Below, piece by piece: positions 17,578 through 24,796 of a DNA stretch of 42,788 nt. The position numbers and the translations under genes are program-made. Each line of letters starts with the position of its first letter. Position 1 is the first letter of the stretch. The stretch comes from an uncultured Collinsella sp. GTDB taxonomy: Bacteria; Actinomycetota; Coriobacteriia; Coriobacteriales; Coriobacteriaceae. Under the pieces are notes generated by a model. That model was not told where the DNA came from. It did not search any database and saw only the letters and a list, made by a program, of their open reading frames with translations. The stretch spans positions 1 through 42,788 of the forward strand of contig URMO01000009.1 in NCBI GenBank assembly GCA_900549085.1, read 5' to 3'.

Positions 17578-18321
17578 CTATTGCATCGGGTCGGACAGGA
17601 CCCGCTCGATCTCTGATGCGGGGAGCGCGCCTTGGCGCAGGATCTGGAGCTCGCCGCGCTGAAACGACACGATGGTTGAGGCGTCGCGACACGGGGTCTC
17701 ACCTGCATCGACAGCCACATCGACCCCCTCCAGGATGCGCTCCGCCACCGTGACAAAACTTGCCGGCGCGGGCGCGCCGTGCGTGTTGGCGCTGGTGCAG
17801 GCAAGAGGGCTGCCGCAGGCGCGGATGAGCGCCTGAACCACGGGCGAGGCCGAAGCGCGAAGTGCCACCGTGTCGTCGGCGGCGCGCATAAAGGTCGGCA
17901 CGCAGGGGGCCGCCTTGACCACGATAGTCAGGGCGCCCGGCCAGCATCGTCGGGCGAGCACGCGGGCCTCGTTAGGGATATCCACGCCATAGCGGTCGAG
18001 TGCCTCGGCATCATCGACCAGCCAGGCAACCGTTTGGGTGAGCTCGCGCTGCTTGAGGGTAAAGATGCGACGATATCCGGTACCGAGGGCGGGGGCCGCG
18101 GCGCCGTTGACGGTGGCCTGCGGATCGCGCGGCCACGGCAGAGGTTCACTTGTATCTTGTGGAACGGCATCCGAGAAGGCGTTGACCGCCACGGCGACAC
18201 CGTAGACCGTCTCGGTTGGAATAAGCGCCAGGCCACCGCGACCGAGTAGCTCGGCCGTGCGCTCGACTGCAAGCCGATGCGGCTCGCGCGCTCCCTCGTA
18301 TACCCGATAGACCGTCTGCAT
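17578..18321 (-). CDS. Sua5/YciO/YrdC-family L-threonylcarbamoyladenylate synthase
   Basis: It should make threonylcarbamoyl-AMP from Thr, bicarbonate and ATP for the universal t6A37 tRNA modification. Motifs: PTETVYG (residues 35-41), IFTLKQRELTQTVAW in place of the usual KxR-containing stretch, CWPGALTIVV and DASTIVSF. Between PTETVYG and IFTLK there is an insert of about 30 residues rich in Pro and Ala (about 51-82) not usual in the family. No C-terminal Sua5 domain is present. It is the first gene of an apparent sua5-glpK unit, with AAGGGG upstream of the ATG. Confidence 0.9.
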   Translation of the reverse strand: MQTVYRVYEGAREPHRLAVERTAELLGRGGLALIPTETVYGVAVAVNAFSDAVPQDTSEPLPWPRDPQATVNGAAAPALGTGYRRIFTLKQRELTQTVAWLVDDAEALDRYGVDIPNEARVLARRCWPGALTIVVKAAPCVPTFMRAADDTVALRASASPVVQALIRACGSPLACTSANTHGAPAPASFVTVAERILEGVDVAVDAGETPCRDASTIVSFQRGELQILRQGALPASEIERVLSDPMQ

Positions 18322-18455
18322 GTGTATGCCAGCCCCTTACGCTCTGGTGCAAGTTTGTTTACTGTGGGGCATTCTCGCACGAAACGTTCAACCTATTTGC
18401 CCAGAGCGCATGTTGGTTTGGTGAGCGGCTCGAGTAGTCGGTGAAAGTGAGGGGG

Positions 18456-18902
18456 TTATTGGACGGCTACAAACTTCTTTGGTCTTCCGGCGTGACGTTC
18501 TTGGGCGGCGTAACGTTCGATGCTGTCTATCGTTATCATCCGACGACCGTCGACGAGTTCAACATCGAGCTTTCCGGCTTTGACCAGCGCGGTGATCCGC
18601 GGAGCAGAGACTTTGAGGTCCAGTGCTGCGTCTTTAAATGTGCGGCACGCCGCTTCCCGAGCGCCCTCGTGGTCGATTTCGACTGAAAGGGCCACGACCT
18701 CGGCCGAGCGTTCGTACCCTGCCGGAGTCAAACCGTTGTTGAGATCGTCGGCCAAAAACGCCATCAGCGCCTCGGTGGCATGGGCAATCGCTTCTTCGCG
18801 CGTATCGCCATCGGCAAAAGCGCCGGGAATCTGCGGGAAGCTGGCGCAGTAACCGTCGTCTTCTTTTATGAGAACGCAGTCATAGGTAAATCGCTGCCTC
18901 AT
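18456..18902 (-). CDS. hicB: HicB-type antitoxin with C-terminal DNA-binding domain
   Basis: A 148-residue antitoxin expected to bind HicA and repress the operon. The N-terminal HicB fold is clear (YDCVLIKEDDGYCASFPQIPGAFADGDT, residues 7-34), and the C-terminal part (about 92-140) has a helix-turn-helix (DLKVSAPRITALVKAGKLDV). The ATG has GGAGG four bases upstream and comes 11 bases after the hicA stop; 15 extra upstream residues in frame overlap hicA and are rejected. The toxin-first order is normal for hicAB. Confidence 0.9.
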   Translation of the reverse strand: MRQRFTYDCVLIKEDDGYCASFPQIPGAFADGDTREEAIAHATEALMAFLADDLNNGLTPAGYERSAEVVALSVEIDHEGAREAACRTFKDAALDLKVSAPRITALVKAGKLDVELVDGRRMITIDSIERYAAQERHAGRPKKFVAVQ

Positions 18903-18913
18903 TTTGCCTCCAA

Positions 18914-19099
18914 CTACCATCCAGCTTGGCGACGAATACTTGCCCACGTGCCCTTCTTTGGTCGATCACCACCAGAGCCGTTCACGGTGACAACACGGTC
19001 GCCAGAAACATACTTAGCATGACTACCGACTTGCGCGACCTTCACGAATCCATCGTGCTTGAGTAGGGCAATGATTTCCCGAAAGGTAGGAGGTTGCAT
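18914..19099 (-). CDS. hicA: HicA-type toxin (mRNA interferase)
   Basis: A 61-residue protein with the double-stranded-RNA-binding-like fold of HicA toxins, which cleave mRNA during translation. The catalytic His lies in VGSHAKYV (His27), after FREIIALLKHDGFVKV, and the C-terminus KKGTWASIRRQAG matches the family KGTLxxIxRQAG pattern. The toxin looks intact. AGAGG is seven bases before the ATG. Confidence 0.9.
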   Translation of the reverse strand: MQPPTFREIIALLKHDGFVKVAQVGSHAKYVSGDRVVTVNGSGGDRPKKGTWASIRRQAGW

Positions 19100-19123
19100 G
19101 GGCCGACCTCTTTCAGCCGTCCT

Positions 19124-19153
19124 AATTATAAACTACTTTATAATTTTTGCTAA
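19124..19153 (-). promoter_or_regulatory. hicAB promoter overlapped by a perfect palindromic operator
   Basis: On the minus strand TTAGCA (19148-19153) and TATAAT (19125-19130) are 17 bases apart. A perfect palindrome, AATTATAAA-gtag-TTTATAATT (19124-19145), covers the -10 box and most of the spacer. This is where HicB would be expected to bind; the assignment is inference from position. Confidence 0.75.
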
Positions 19154-19167
19154 CCAGTTAATAAATA

Positions 19168-20442
19168 TTACTGGCGCTGTTTGGGCTCGGTGACGATGGC
19201 TCGGACGATGCGGGGGCGATCGGTGAGGTCGTGGACGATGCGCACGTCCGACAGACCCGCTTGACGACAGAGCTCGGCTGCAGCGTCGAGCGCACCCTCG
19301 TAGAGCTCGCAGGCAAAGAGGCCGCCGGCGCACAACATGTAGGGCGCCGCGTTGAGCAGACGGCGGAAGATATCGAGGCCGTCGGCACCGCCCTCGAGCG
19401 CCAGATCGGGCTCAAAGTCCTTGACCTCGTGCGGCAGCGAGCGCATGACATCGGTGGGGATGTAGGGCGGGTTGGAGACGAGTACGTCAAAGGTGCCCCA
19501 CTCTTCGCGGGGAATGGAGCTCACCAGGTTCGTGAGGCTAAAGGCGACCTCGTCGGACGTGAGGCCAAGTGCATCGCGGTTTTTGGTAGCAAGGTCGATG
19601 GCGCGCGGCTCGATATCGGTAGCAGTGCAGGTGACGTGGCCGCGACGCTCCCAGGCAAGCGAGAGCGAGATGCAGCCCGTGCCGCAGCCGACCTCGAGAA
19701 CGCGGGCAGTGCGGGGCTCGGCTGGGGCGGGTGCGTTGGCCTCGGCGGCATCTTGCGCGGGAGTCGCCTGTTGGTCGTTGTCCTCAATGGCGATGCCGTA
19801 TTCGTCGAGCTCGAGCTCGGGGGTTTCCATGGCCTCTGCTTCCGCGGCTTCGGCTTCTGCCGCCTGCGCGGCGGCTTCCTCGGCCTCGCGGTCGGCCAGT
19901 TCCTCGGCATAGGCACGGCTGCCCAGTACGTCGCCGCCTAGCGCCGCCTCATCGGCAGCCGTCAGGTTAGCGGCACGGCGCTCGGCGGTCGCGCGTTCGT
20001 CTGCCAGCGCGGCCTCGGCTTTGCGAGCCTGCTCGACCTCATCGTTCCAAGGCAGCTCCACGCGCTGGCGGGCAGCGGCCTCGGGGCTCAGCACCTCGGC
20101 ATCCAGATAGTTCAGGACTTCTTCGACGAGCATCTCGGTCTCGGGGCGCGGGATGAGCACGCCGGGGGCGCACGCGATGTCGATCATGCGAAACTGCGTG
20201 CTACCGGTGATGTACTGCAGCGGCTCGCCCTTCGCGCGTCGGACGACCGCCGCGTGCATGGTCTCGAGCTGCGCTGTGTCGAGCGTCTCGTCCATGCGCA
20301 TATACAAGTCGATACGCGCCAGGCCCGTTGCCGCGCACAGCAACCACTCGGCAGAAAGACGGGGATGCTCCTCACCGCGCTCGGCCAGGTACTCCTTGGT
20401 CCACTCGAGACAACGCTTGATGGTCCAGATCTCGTTTGCCAT
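19168..20442 (-). CDS. prmC: Release factor glutamine methyltransferase with a large Ala/Glu-rich insert
   Basis: It methylates the Gln of the GGQ motif in peptide release factors. The N-terminal helical domain ends in GVLIPRPETEMLVEEVLNYL (to about residue 113). SAM motif I (VLEVGCGTGCISL) begins at 248 and the catalytic NPPY is at 324-327. Between them, about residues 113-245 form an acidic, Ala/Glu-rich, probably coiled or disordered insert, which makes the protein 424 residues against about 280-290 usually. The insert is in frame, with no sign of frameshift. The ATG has GGAGG five bases upstream. PrfA, its substrate, is upstream on the same strand but 700 bp away. Confidence 0.93.
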   Translation of the reverse strand: MANEIWTIKRCLEWTKEYLAERGEEHPRLSAEWLLCAATGLARIDLYMRMDETLDTAQLETMHAAVVRRAKGEPLQYITGSTQFRMIDIACAPGVLIPRPETEMLVEEVLNYLDAEVLSPEAAARQRVELPWNDEVEQARKAEAALADERATAERRAANLTAADEAALGGDVLGSRAYAEELADREAEEAAAQAAEAEAAEAEAMETPELELDEYGIAIEDNDQQATPAQDAAEANAPAPAEPRTARVLEVGCGTGCISLSLAWERRGHVTCTATDIEPRAIDLATKNRDALGLTSDEVAFSLTNLVSSIPREEWGTFDVLVSNPPYIPTDVMRSLPHEVKDFEPDLALEGGADGLDIFRRLLNAAPYMLCAGGLFACELYEGALDAAAELCRQAGLSDVRIVHDLTDRPRIVRAIVTEPKQRQ

Positions 20443-20822
20443 GGGGTCCTCCCCTCTTAAGCGCCGAGCGGCGCGCGAATGTCGGAGCAGATTGTACGCG
20501 AGGGTGGCACGCAGCAAGGGACGATTGGAAGCGATTATCGAGAATCAGCCCAGAATTTTGCTTGGAGCCTGCCTAGAGTGTTCATTCGTCGACGTCTAAA
20601 TCTGCACCCGTCAAGCTTTTGGCAAGGTTGCCCCAAAACTGACCAATATCTAACCAAATACTTGTCACATTGCTTGACGAGCGACGCATCAAAAAAGTCC
20701 CCGCGACTTCTTGGACGCTTTTTCGAGCATTATTTTTAAAAATGATAAGTAAATTTAAGCAGGTAAACAACTTAATTGCTATTAAAGAAGATTGAATAAA
20801 CTCACAAAGCAATGTGCCCAAC
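20443..20822. other. Intergenic DNA between prmC and the repeat cluster, AT-rich in its right part
   Basis: No gene is supported here. Frames of 82-86 codons exist on both strands but lack motifs and ribosome-binding sites. From about 20640 to 20815 the DNA is clearly more AT-rich than its surroundings, and a minus-strand promoter candidate for prmC lies in it. A weak minus-strand hairpin, AAGTC-GCGGG-GACTT followed by T's, lies near 20693-20712. Confidence 0.5.
20742..20770 (-). promoter_or_regulatory. Candidate promoter for prmC
   Basis: On the minus strand TTGTTT and TATCAT are separated by 17 bases in the AT-rich segment. It would give prmC its own transcript, about 300 bases of leader, despite the repeats between it and prfA. 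Confidence 0.4.
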
Positions 20823-21013
20823 CTAGTCATTGGGGACGTTCTTAAACGACTAGCTGTCAGAGACAGTCTTCACAGCCAGCCACAAAGGACCGTCCCCATC
20901 TGCCGGCCTTTAGGGACAGTCCCCAACTGCCGGCACAAAAGGAGCGTCCCCAACTGCCAAGTACCGCAAGAATGTCCCTGTTGACTAGTCATTTAAGAAC
21001 GTCCCCAATGACT
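20823..21013. repeat. Inverted-repeat-bounded element of the GGGGACGTTC (family C) type
   Basis: The left end AGTCATTGGGGACGTTCTTA (then AACGACTAG) is matched, in inverted orientation and with one mismatch, by the right end CTAGTCATTTAAGAACGTCCCCAATGACT (here split: CTAGTCATTTAAGAAC, GTCCCCAATGACT). The interior repeats shorter GTCCCC- and CTGCC-containing units. It has no coding capacity and looks like a non-autonomous palindromic element (MITE- or REP/BIME-like). Confidence 0.75.
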
Positions 21014-21051
21014 CCCAATGACTACCCAAGAGAACGCCGCAGGTAGAGGGC

Positions 21052-21142
21052 GCGCAGCGTCGGCTGGTCCGCCGTTCGGTAGAACGGCGGAACCTAAGGG
21101 CGCAGCGTCGAGCCGTTACGGCGTTTGGTAAAACGCCGTAAC
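21052..21142 (-). repeat. Two tandem family B hairpins after prfA
   Basis: The first, at 21100-21142, abuts the prfA TAA with no gap and is identical to the unit after the LCP gene. The second (21052-21097) has the same GCGCAGCGTCG flank and a stem of different sequence, GGTTCCGCCGTTC-TACC-GAACGGCGGACC, with one bulged base. The paired differences keep the stem. Confidence 0.85.
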
Positions 21143-22210
21143 TTAAACTGCTTGTGCCAGCTTCTCGGCTCGCTCGGCGGCGGCAAGCGCCTCGATGACG
21201 GTGCCGAGCTGATCGCCCAGAAGGACGCCGTTGTAGGTGGAGTTGAAGCCGATACGGTGATCGGTCACGCGGTCCTGGGGCTGGTTGTAAGTACGAATCT
21301 TCTCGGAACGGTTGCCGTGGCCGATCTGGCTCTGGCGCTCGGCGCCGAGCTCGGCCTGCTGCTTCTCGAGCTCCATCTCGTACAGACGAGCACGCAGCAT
21401 CTGCATGCAGACCTCGCGGTTCTGGATCTGGGAACGCTGCTCCTGCGACTGCACCACAGTGTTAGTGGGCAGGTGGGTGATGCGCACGGCGGAGTAGGTG
21501 GTGTTAACGCACTGACCGCCAGGGCCGGAGGCACAGTAGGTATCGATGCGCAGGTCGGATTGGTTGATCTGAACGTCGATCTCCTCGGCCTCGGGAAGCA
21601 CGGCGACGGTTGCCGTGGAGGTCTGGATGCGACCCTGGGACTCGGTCTTGGGGACGCGCTGGACACGATGCACGCCGGACTCGTACTTCATGACGGAGTA
21701 GACGCGGTCGCCCTCGACCTTAAACTCAATGGACTTAAAGCCGCCGGCCTCGCTGGGGCTGGAGTCGAGCACGGTAGTCTTCCAGCCGCGCGACTCGCAG
21801 AAGCGCTGGTACATCTTGTACAGGTCGCCGGCGAAGATGGCCGCCTCGTCGCCACCGGCGGCAGAGCGAATCTCGACGATGGTGTTCTTGTCGTCGTTGG
21901 GGTCGCTCGGGATGAGCATGTACTTAATGTCTTCCTCGAGCTGGGGAAGCTTGGCCTCGTTTTCGGAGATGTCCATCTGGAGCATCTCTTTCTCATCGGC
22001 ATCGGTGGTATCGTGGAGCATTTCCTTGGCGGCTTCGATGTCATCGAGCGCGCCGATGTACTCGCGCGAGGCCGCGATGAGGTCGGACTGGTGCGCGTAC
22101 TCCTTGTTGAGACGCGTGAACTCCTTAATATCGGAGGCGACGGCCGGGTCGGAAAGCTTCTTCTCGAGCTCCTCGTAGGCCTTGATGATCTTTTCGAGCT
22201 TGTCGCGCAT
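21143..22210 (-). CDS. prfA: Peptide chain release factor 1
   Basis: It recognises UAA and UAG and triggers release. At 355 residues it has the usual length. The stop-codon recognition motif PxT is PKT (residues 187-189, in RVPKTESQGRIQT), which fits RF1 rather than RF2 (SPF). The catalytic GGQ is at 231-233 in SGPGGQCVNTTYSAVRITH, the PGGQ-x-VNTT variant. AAAGGAG is seven bases before the ATG. The partner prmC lies downstream after 700 bp of repeats instead of following directly. Confidence 0.97.
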   Translation of the reverse strand: MRDKLEKIIKAYEELEKKLSDPAVASDIKEFTRLNKEYAHQSDLIAASREYIGALDDIEAAKEMLHDTTDADEKEMLQMDISENEAKLPQLEEDIKYMLIPSDPNDDKNTIVEIRSAAGGDEAAIFAGDLYKMYQRFCESRGWKTTVLDSSPSEAGGFKSIEFKVEGDRVYSVMKYESGVHRVQRVPKTESQGRIQTSTATVAVLPEAEEIDVQINQSDLRIDTYCASGPGGQCVNTTYSAVRITHLPTNTVVQSQEQRSQIQNREVCMQMLRARLYEMELEKQQAELGAERQSQIGHGNRSEKIRTYNQPQDRVTDHRIGFNSTYNGVLLGDQLGTVIEALAAAERAEKLAQAV

Positions 22211-22291
22211 GGCGGGACTCCTTTATATGCGTGAAGGTGAAAATCGGCAGAGTTGATGGGGCGCGCGGCGCCACTGCGGGGGTAAGCCCGG

Positions 22292-22345
22292 CTAGAACAT
22301 GTCGATCTTCAGATACATGCGCATCCCTTCGCGTATGGGGTACAT
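22292..22345 (-). other. Possible short leader ORF upstream of prfA
   Basis: In the 208-bp gap before prfA a minus-strand frame reads MYPIREGMRMYLKIDMF and stops. GAAGGG is six bases before the third in-frame ATG, which would give the 8-residue peptide MYLKIDMF. It could be a translated leader or chance; no terminator/antiterminator pair was seen. The rest of the gap holds nothing else I can support. Confidence 0.25.
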
Positions 22346-22418
22346 AGTTGCGGTCTAACCCATACATGATAGCGTGCGCAGGCAAACCTGCATATAACCC
22401 GCACGGAATGATTGGACG

Positions 22419-22501
22419 TAGCCGTTGGGGACGTTCCTTAACGACTAGTCGTTTAAGAACGTCCCCAACGGCTAGCAAAGGGACTGTCGCTTTGTCACAT
22501 T
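22419..22501. repeat. Back-to-back family C palindrome plus a family E unit after the M20 peptidase gene
   Basis: From 22419 to 22474, TAGCCGTTGGGGACGTTC and GAACGTCCCCAACGGCTA bracket a centre with ACTAGT: a 56-bp near-perfect palindrome built from two facing copies of the end found at 20823-21013. From 22475 to 22501 an imperfect unit, CAAAG-GGACTGTCG-CTTTG followed by TCACATT, runs directly into the M20 peptidase stop codon. Confidence 0.8.
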
Positions 22502-23917
22502 TTAGAGCGCCTGAAGCAGAGCGATGAGGAAGCGTACGCCCTGGAGATAGGCGCGGCGGGTGATGCGCTCGTTGGTGCCGTGGACGCCGCGATCGCACTC
22601 GTCGTCATCAACCACAAAGGCCGAGAAGCGAATACACTCAGAGCAAATGTGCTGGTAGTTGGCAGCGTCGGTCGCACCGATCACGGTCGAGGGCACAATT
22701 GCCACTGGCTCGAATGATCCGTTTTCCTCCGTCCCCTTTGGATCACGGAAATAGCGGGCGGCGATGGAGCGAACCGCCTCGAGGCCGGGACCACCGATGC
22801 GCGGAGACGGCGAGGGTTCGGAGCTGCCGGGGCCCAGCTCCACTTCGACACGACCGGAAAGGTCCGCCCCGGCAACCGCCTCACGGCAGCGCGCCACAAC
22901 GTCGGCCACGCTCGTGCCCTCGAGCATGCGGAAGTTGATGTTGGCCCACATATCCTGCGGCATTACGTTGGCGCCGGTGCTGCCACCCTCGATCTGCGTG
23001 GGTGCGCAGGTGGTCGTCACCAGCGGATAGAGCTTCTTGCTGGCAAGGCAATCGCGGACAATGGCGCCCCCGTTGGCGGCAATTTCATCCGCCGTGTAGA
23101 GCCCCAGCTCGACGAGCTGTGCGGCAAGTAAATCGGTCACGCGCGTCGGCCACTCGATATCGCAGATTGCGGTGATGGCACGGCTGAGCACCTCGAGCGA
23201 CGTGCCGCCGTAGGGGTTGGAAGAATGCCCGCCCTCACTCTTCGTCTTGAGCACGATATCGGCATAGCCCTTCTCCGCGAGGTCGGCATGCATAAGCCAG
23301 CCCTCGCCCGCACCGTACTCGGCAGCCGGAACGATGCGGTAGTCGCCCTCGTCGATCAGATACTCAAGCTCAATGCCGCGCTCCTCGAGCGCGCGGCCGA
23401 TGGCGCCTGCGCCGTACTGCGTCGTCTCCTCGTCCTGGCCAAAGGCCAGGAGCAGCGTGCGCTCGTGCTCCCAGCCGTGCGCCAGCGCATACTCAACCGC
23501 CTCGAGAATGCCTGCGACCTGGTCCTTCATGTCGATCGCTCCACGGCCCCAGATGTAGGTGTCGTCCACGTGCCCGCTAAAGGGGTCGTGCGTCCAGTCG
23601 GCCTCGGTACCCGGCACCACGGGAACCACGTCCATGTGGCCCATGAGCATAACGGGCTTAAGAGCCGGATCGCTGCCGGCAAGCGTCACCAGCAGCGAAT
23701 GGTCGATAAGCTCGACCTCGCCCGCCGCAAACACGCGCGGCCAGGCCTGCTGCATATAGGCGCGCAGGTCGTCGAAGGGCTGCCAGTCCACCGCCTCGGC
23801 ATCCATGCTCGAGATGGTCGGAAACGACAGCACGCGACCCAAGCGCTCGCACGCACCGGCCTCGTCTATATCGGCAAAATCGTCCTCATGCGCAAAGAAG
23901 CGCCAAACCTCGGCCAT
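22502..23917 (-). CDS. M20 family metallopeptidase (carboxypeptidase/acylase type)
   Basis: A 471-residue di-zinc hydrolase. Ligands are visible: His94 and Asp96 (MGHMDVVP), Asp129 (RGAIDMKD), Glu163-Glu164 (GQDEETTQYG), Asp189/Glu190, with GGHSSNPYGGTS marking the dimerisation domain. The layout is closest to the carboxypeptidase S/PM20D-like branch (dipeptides or N-acyl amino acids), but substrate cannot be read from sequence. The start is an ATG with AAAGGA four bases upstream; 117 upstream in-frame residues are antisense-like junk over the ABC ATPase gene. It is the last gene of an amino-acid ABC importer cluster, which suggests breakdown of imported or peptide-derived substrate. Confidence 0.93.
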   Translation of the reverse strand: MAEVWRFFAHEDDFADIDEAGACERLGRVLSFPTISSMDAEAVDWQPFDDLRAYMQQAWPRVFAAGEVELIDHSLLVTLAGSDPALKPVMLMGHMDVVPVVPGTEADWTHDPFSGHVDDTYIWGRGAIDMKDQVAGILEAVEYALAHGWEHERTLLLAFGQDEETTQYGAGAIGRALEERGIELEYLIDEGDYRIVPAAEYGAGEGWLMHADLAEKGYADIVLKTKSEGGHSSNPYGGTSLEVLSRAITAICDIEWPTRVTDLLAAQLVELGLYTADEIAANGGAIVRDCLASKKLYPLVTTTCAPTQIEGGSTGANVMPQDMWANINFRMLEGTSVADVVARCREAVAGADLSGRVEVELGPGSSEPSPSPRIGGPGLEAVRSIAARYFRDPKGTEENGSFEPVAIVPSTVIGATDAANYQHICSECIRFSAFVVDDDECDRGVHGTNERITRRAYLQGVRFLIALLQAL

Positions 23918-23942
23918 GACATCCTTTCGATTGTGACGACAA

Positions 23943-23963
23943 AGGCCGCCCCACGGGAGCGGC
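23943..23963 (-). terminator. Weak hairpin between the ABC ATPase and M20 peptidase genes
   Basis: On the minus strand GGCCGC pairs with GCGGCC, followed by TTTGT. The T run is short, so partial read-through into the peptidase gene is likely. Confidence 0.4.
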
Positions 23964-23988
23964 CCTGCCACGCAAGCGTTTGCGTCGG

Positions 23989-24774
23989 TTATTTGTCCTC
24001 GAGATAGCGAGAGAGGAACTCGCGAGTGCGCTGATGTTTGGGGTTGCCGAAGAGCTCGGCCGGCGCGGCGTCCTCGAGCACCACGCCCTTGTCCATAAAG
24101 ACCACGCGGTCGGACACGGTTCGGGCAAAGGCCATCTCGTGCGTAACGACGACCATGGTCATGCCGTCGGCCGCAAGCTTGCGCATGACCTCGAGCACCT
24201 CGCCCACGATCTCGGGGTCGAGCGCGGAGGTCGGCTCGTCGAACAGCATGATCTGCGGATTCATGCACAGGGCGCGGGCGATGGCCACGCGCTGCTTTTG
24301 GCCGCCGGACAGGCGACCCACGGCGGCGTGCGCGAACTTTTCGAGCCCCACACTCGTCAAATGCTCCATCGCGACCTTCTCGGCCTCGGTCTTGCTCATC
24401 TTTTTGAGCGTGACGGGCGCAAGCGTGCAGTTGTCGAGCACGTCCATGTTGTTGAACAGGTTGAAGCCCTGGAACACCATGCCGATGTCCTCACGCAGCT
24501 TGTTAATGTTGCAGCGCTCGGCCGTAAGGTCCTGGCCGTGAAACCAGATGTGGCCCGCGTCCGGGGTCTCGAGCAGGTTGAGGCAGCGCAGGAAGGTCGA
24601 CTTGCCCGAGCCCGAGGCGCCGATAATGGTGACGACCTCGCCTGATTTGACGGACAGGTCGATGCCTTTGAGTACCTCGAGCGAGCCGAAGCTCTTGCGC
24701 AGACCCTCGACGCGGATGAGCGGCTCATTGGTCTGTGCGGCGGCCGCAACGCCGGTAGTGGCGGTATCTGCCAT
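23989..24774 (-). CDS. Polar amino acid ABC transporter, ATP-binding protein
   Basis: A 261-residue ATPase of the GlnQ/HisP type. Walker A GASGSGKS is at 52-59, the Q-loop in VFQGFNLF, the signature LSGGQKQR at 155-162, Walker B IMLFDEP near 175-181 and the switch His in VVVTHEM. All active-site residues are intact. GAGGAG lies seven bases before the ATG. It follows the permease by 22 bases. Confidence 0.96.
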   Translation of the reverse strand: MADTATTGVAAAAQTNEPLIRVEGLRKSFGSLEVLKGIDLSVKSGEVVTIIGASGSGKSTFLRCLNLLETPDAGHIWFHGQDLTAERCNINKLREDIGMVFQGFNLFNNMDVLDNCTLAPVTLKKMSKTEAEKVAMEHLTSVGLEKFAHAAVGRLSGGQKQRVAIARALCMNPQIMLFDEPTSALDPEIVGEVLEVMRKLAADGMTMVVVTHEMAFARTVSDRVVFMDKGVVLEDAAPAELFGNPKHQRTREFLSRYLEDK

Positions 24775-24796
24775 GATGATTCTCCTCGTCTTAAGC

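Noticed and set aside
20479..20830. Short frames of 82-86 codons on both strands between prmC and prfA
   Set aside because: No motifs, no ribosome-binding sites, and they run into repeat DNA.
23918..24268. N-terminal extension of the M20 peptidase by 117 codons
   Set aside because: The extension overlaps the ABC ATPase gene on the same strand in another frame, is Arg/Gly/His-rich, and the family N-terminus with a good ribosome-binding site begins at 23917.
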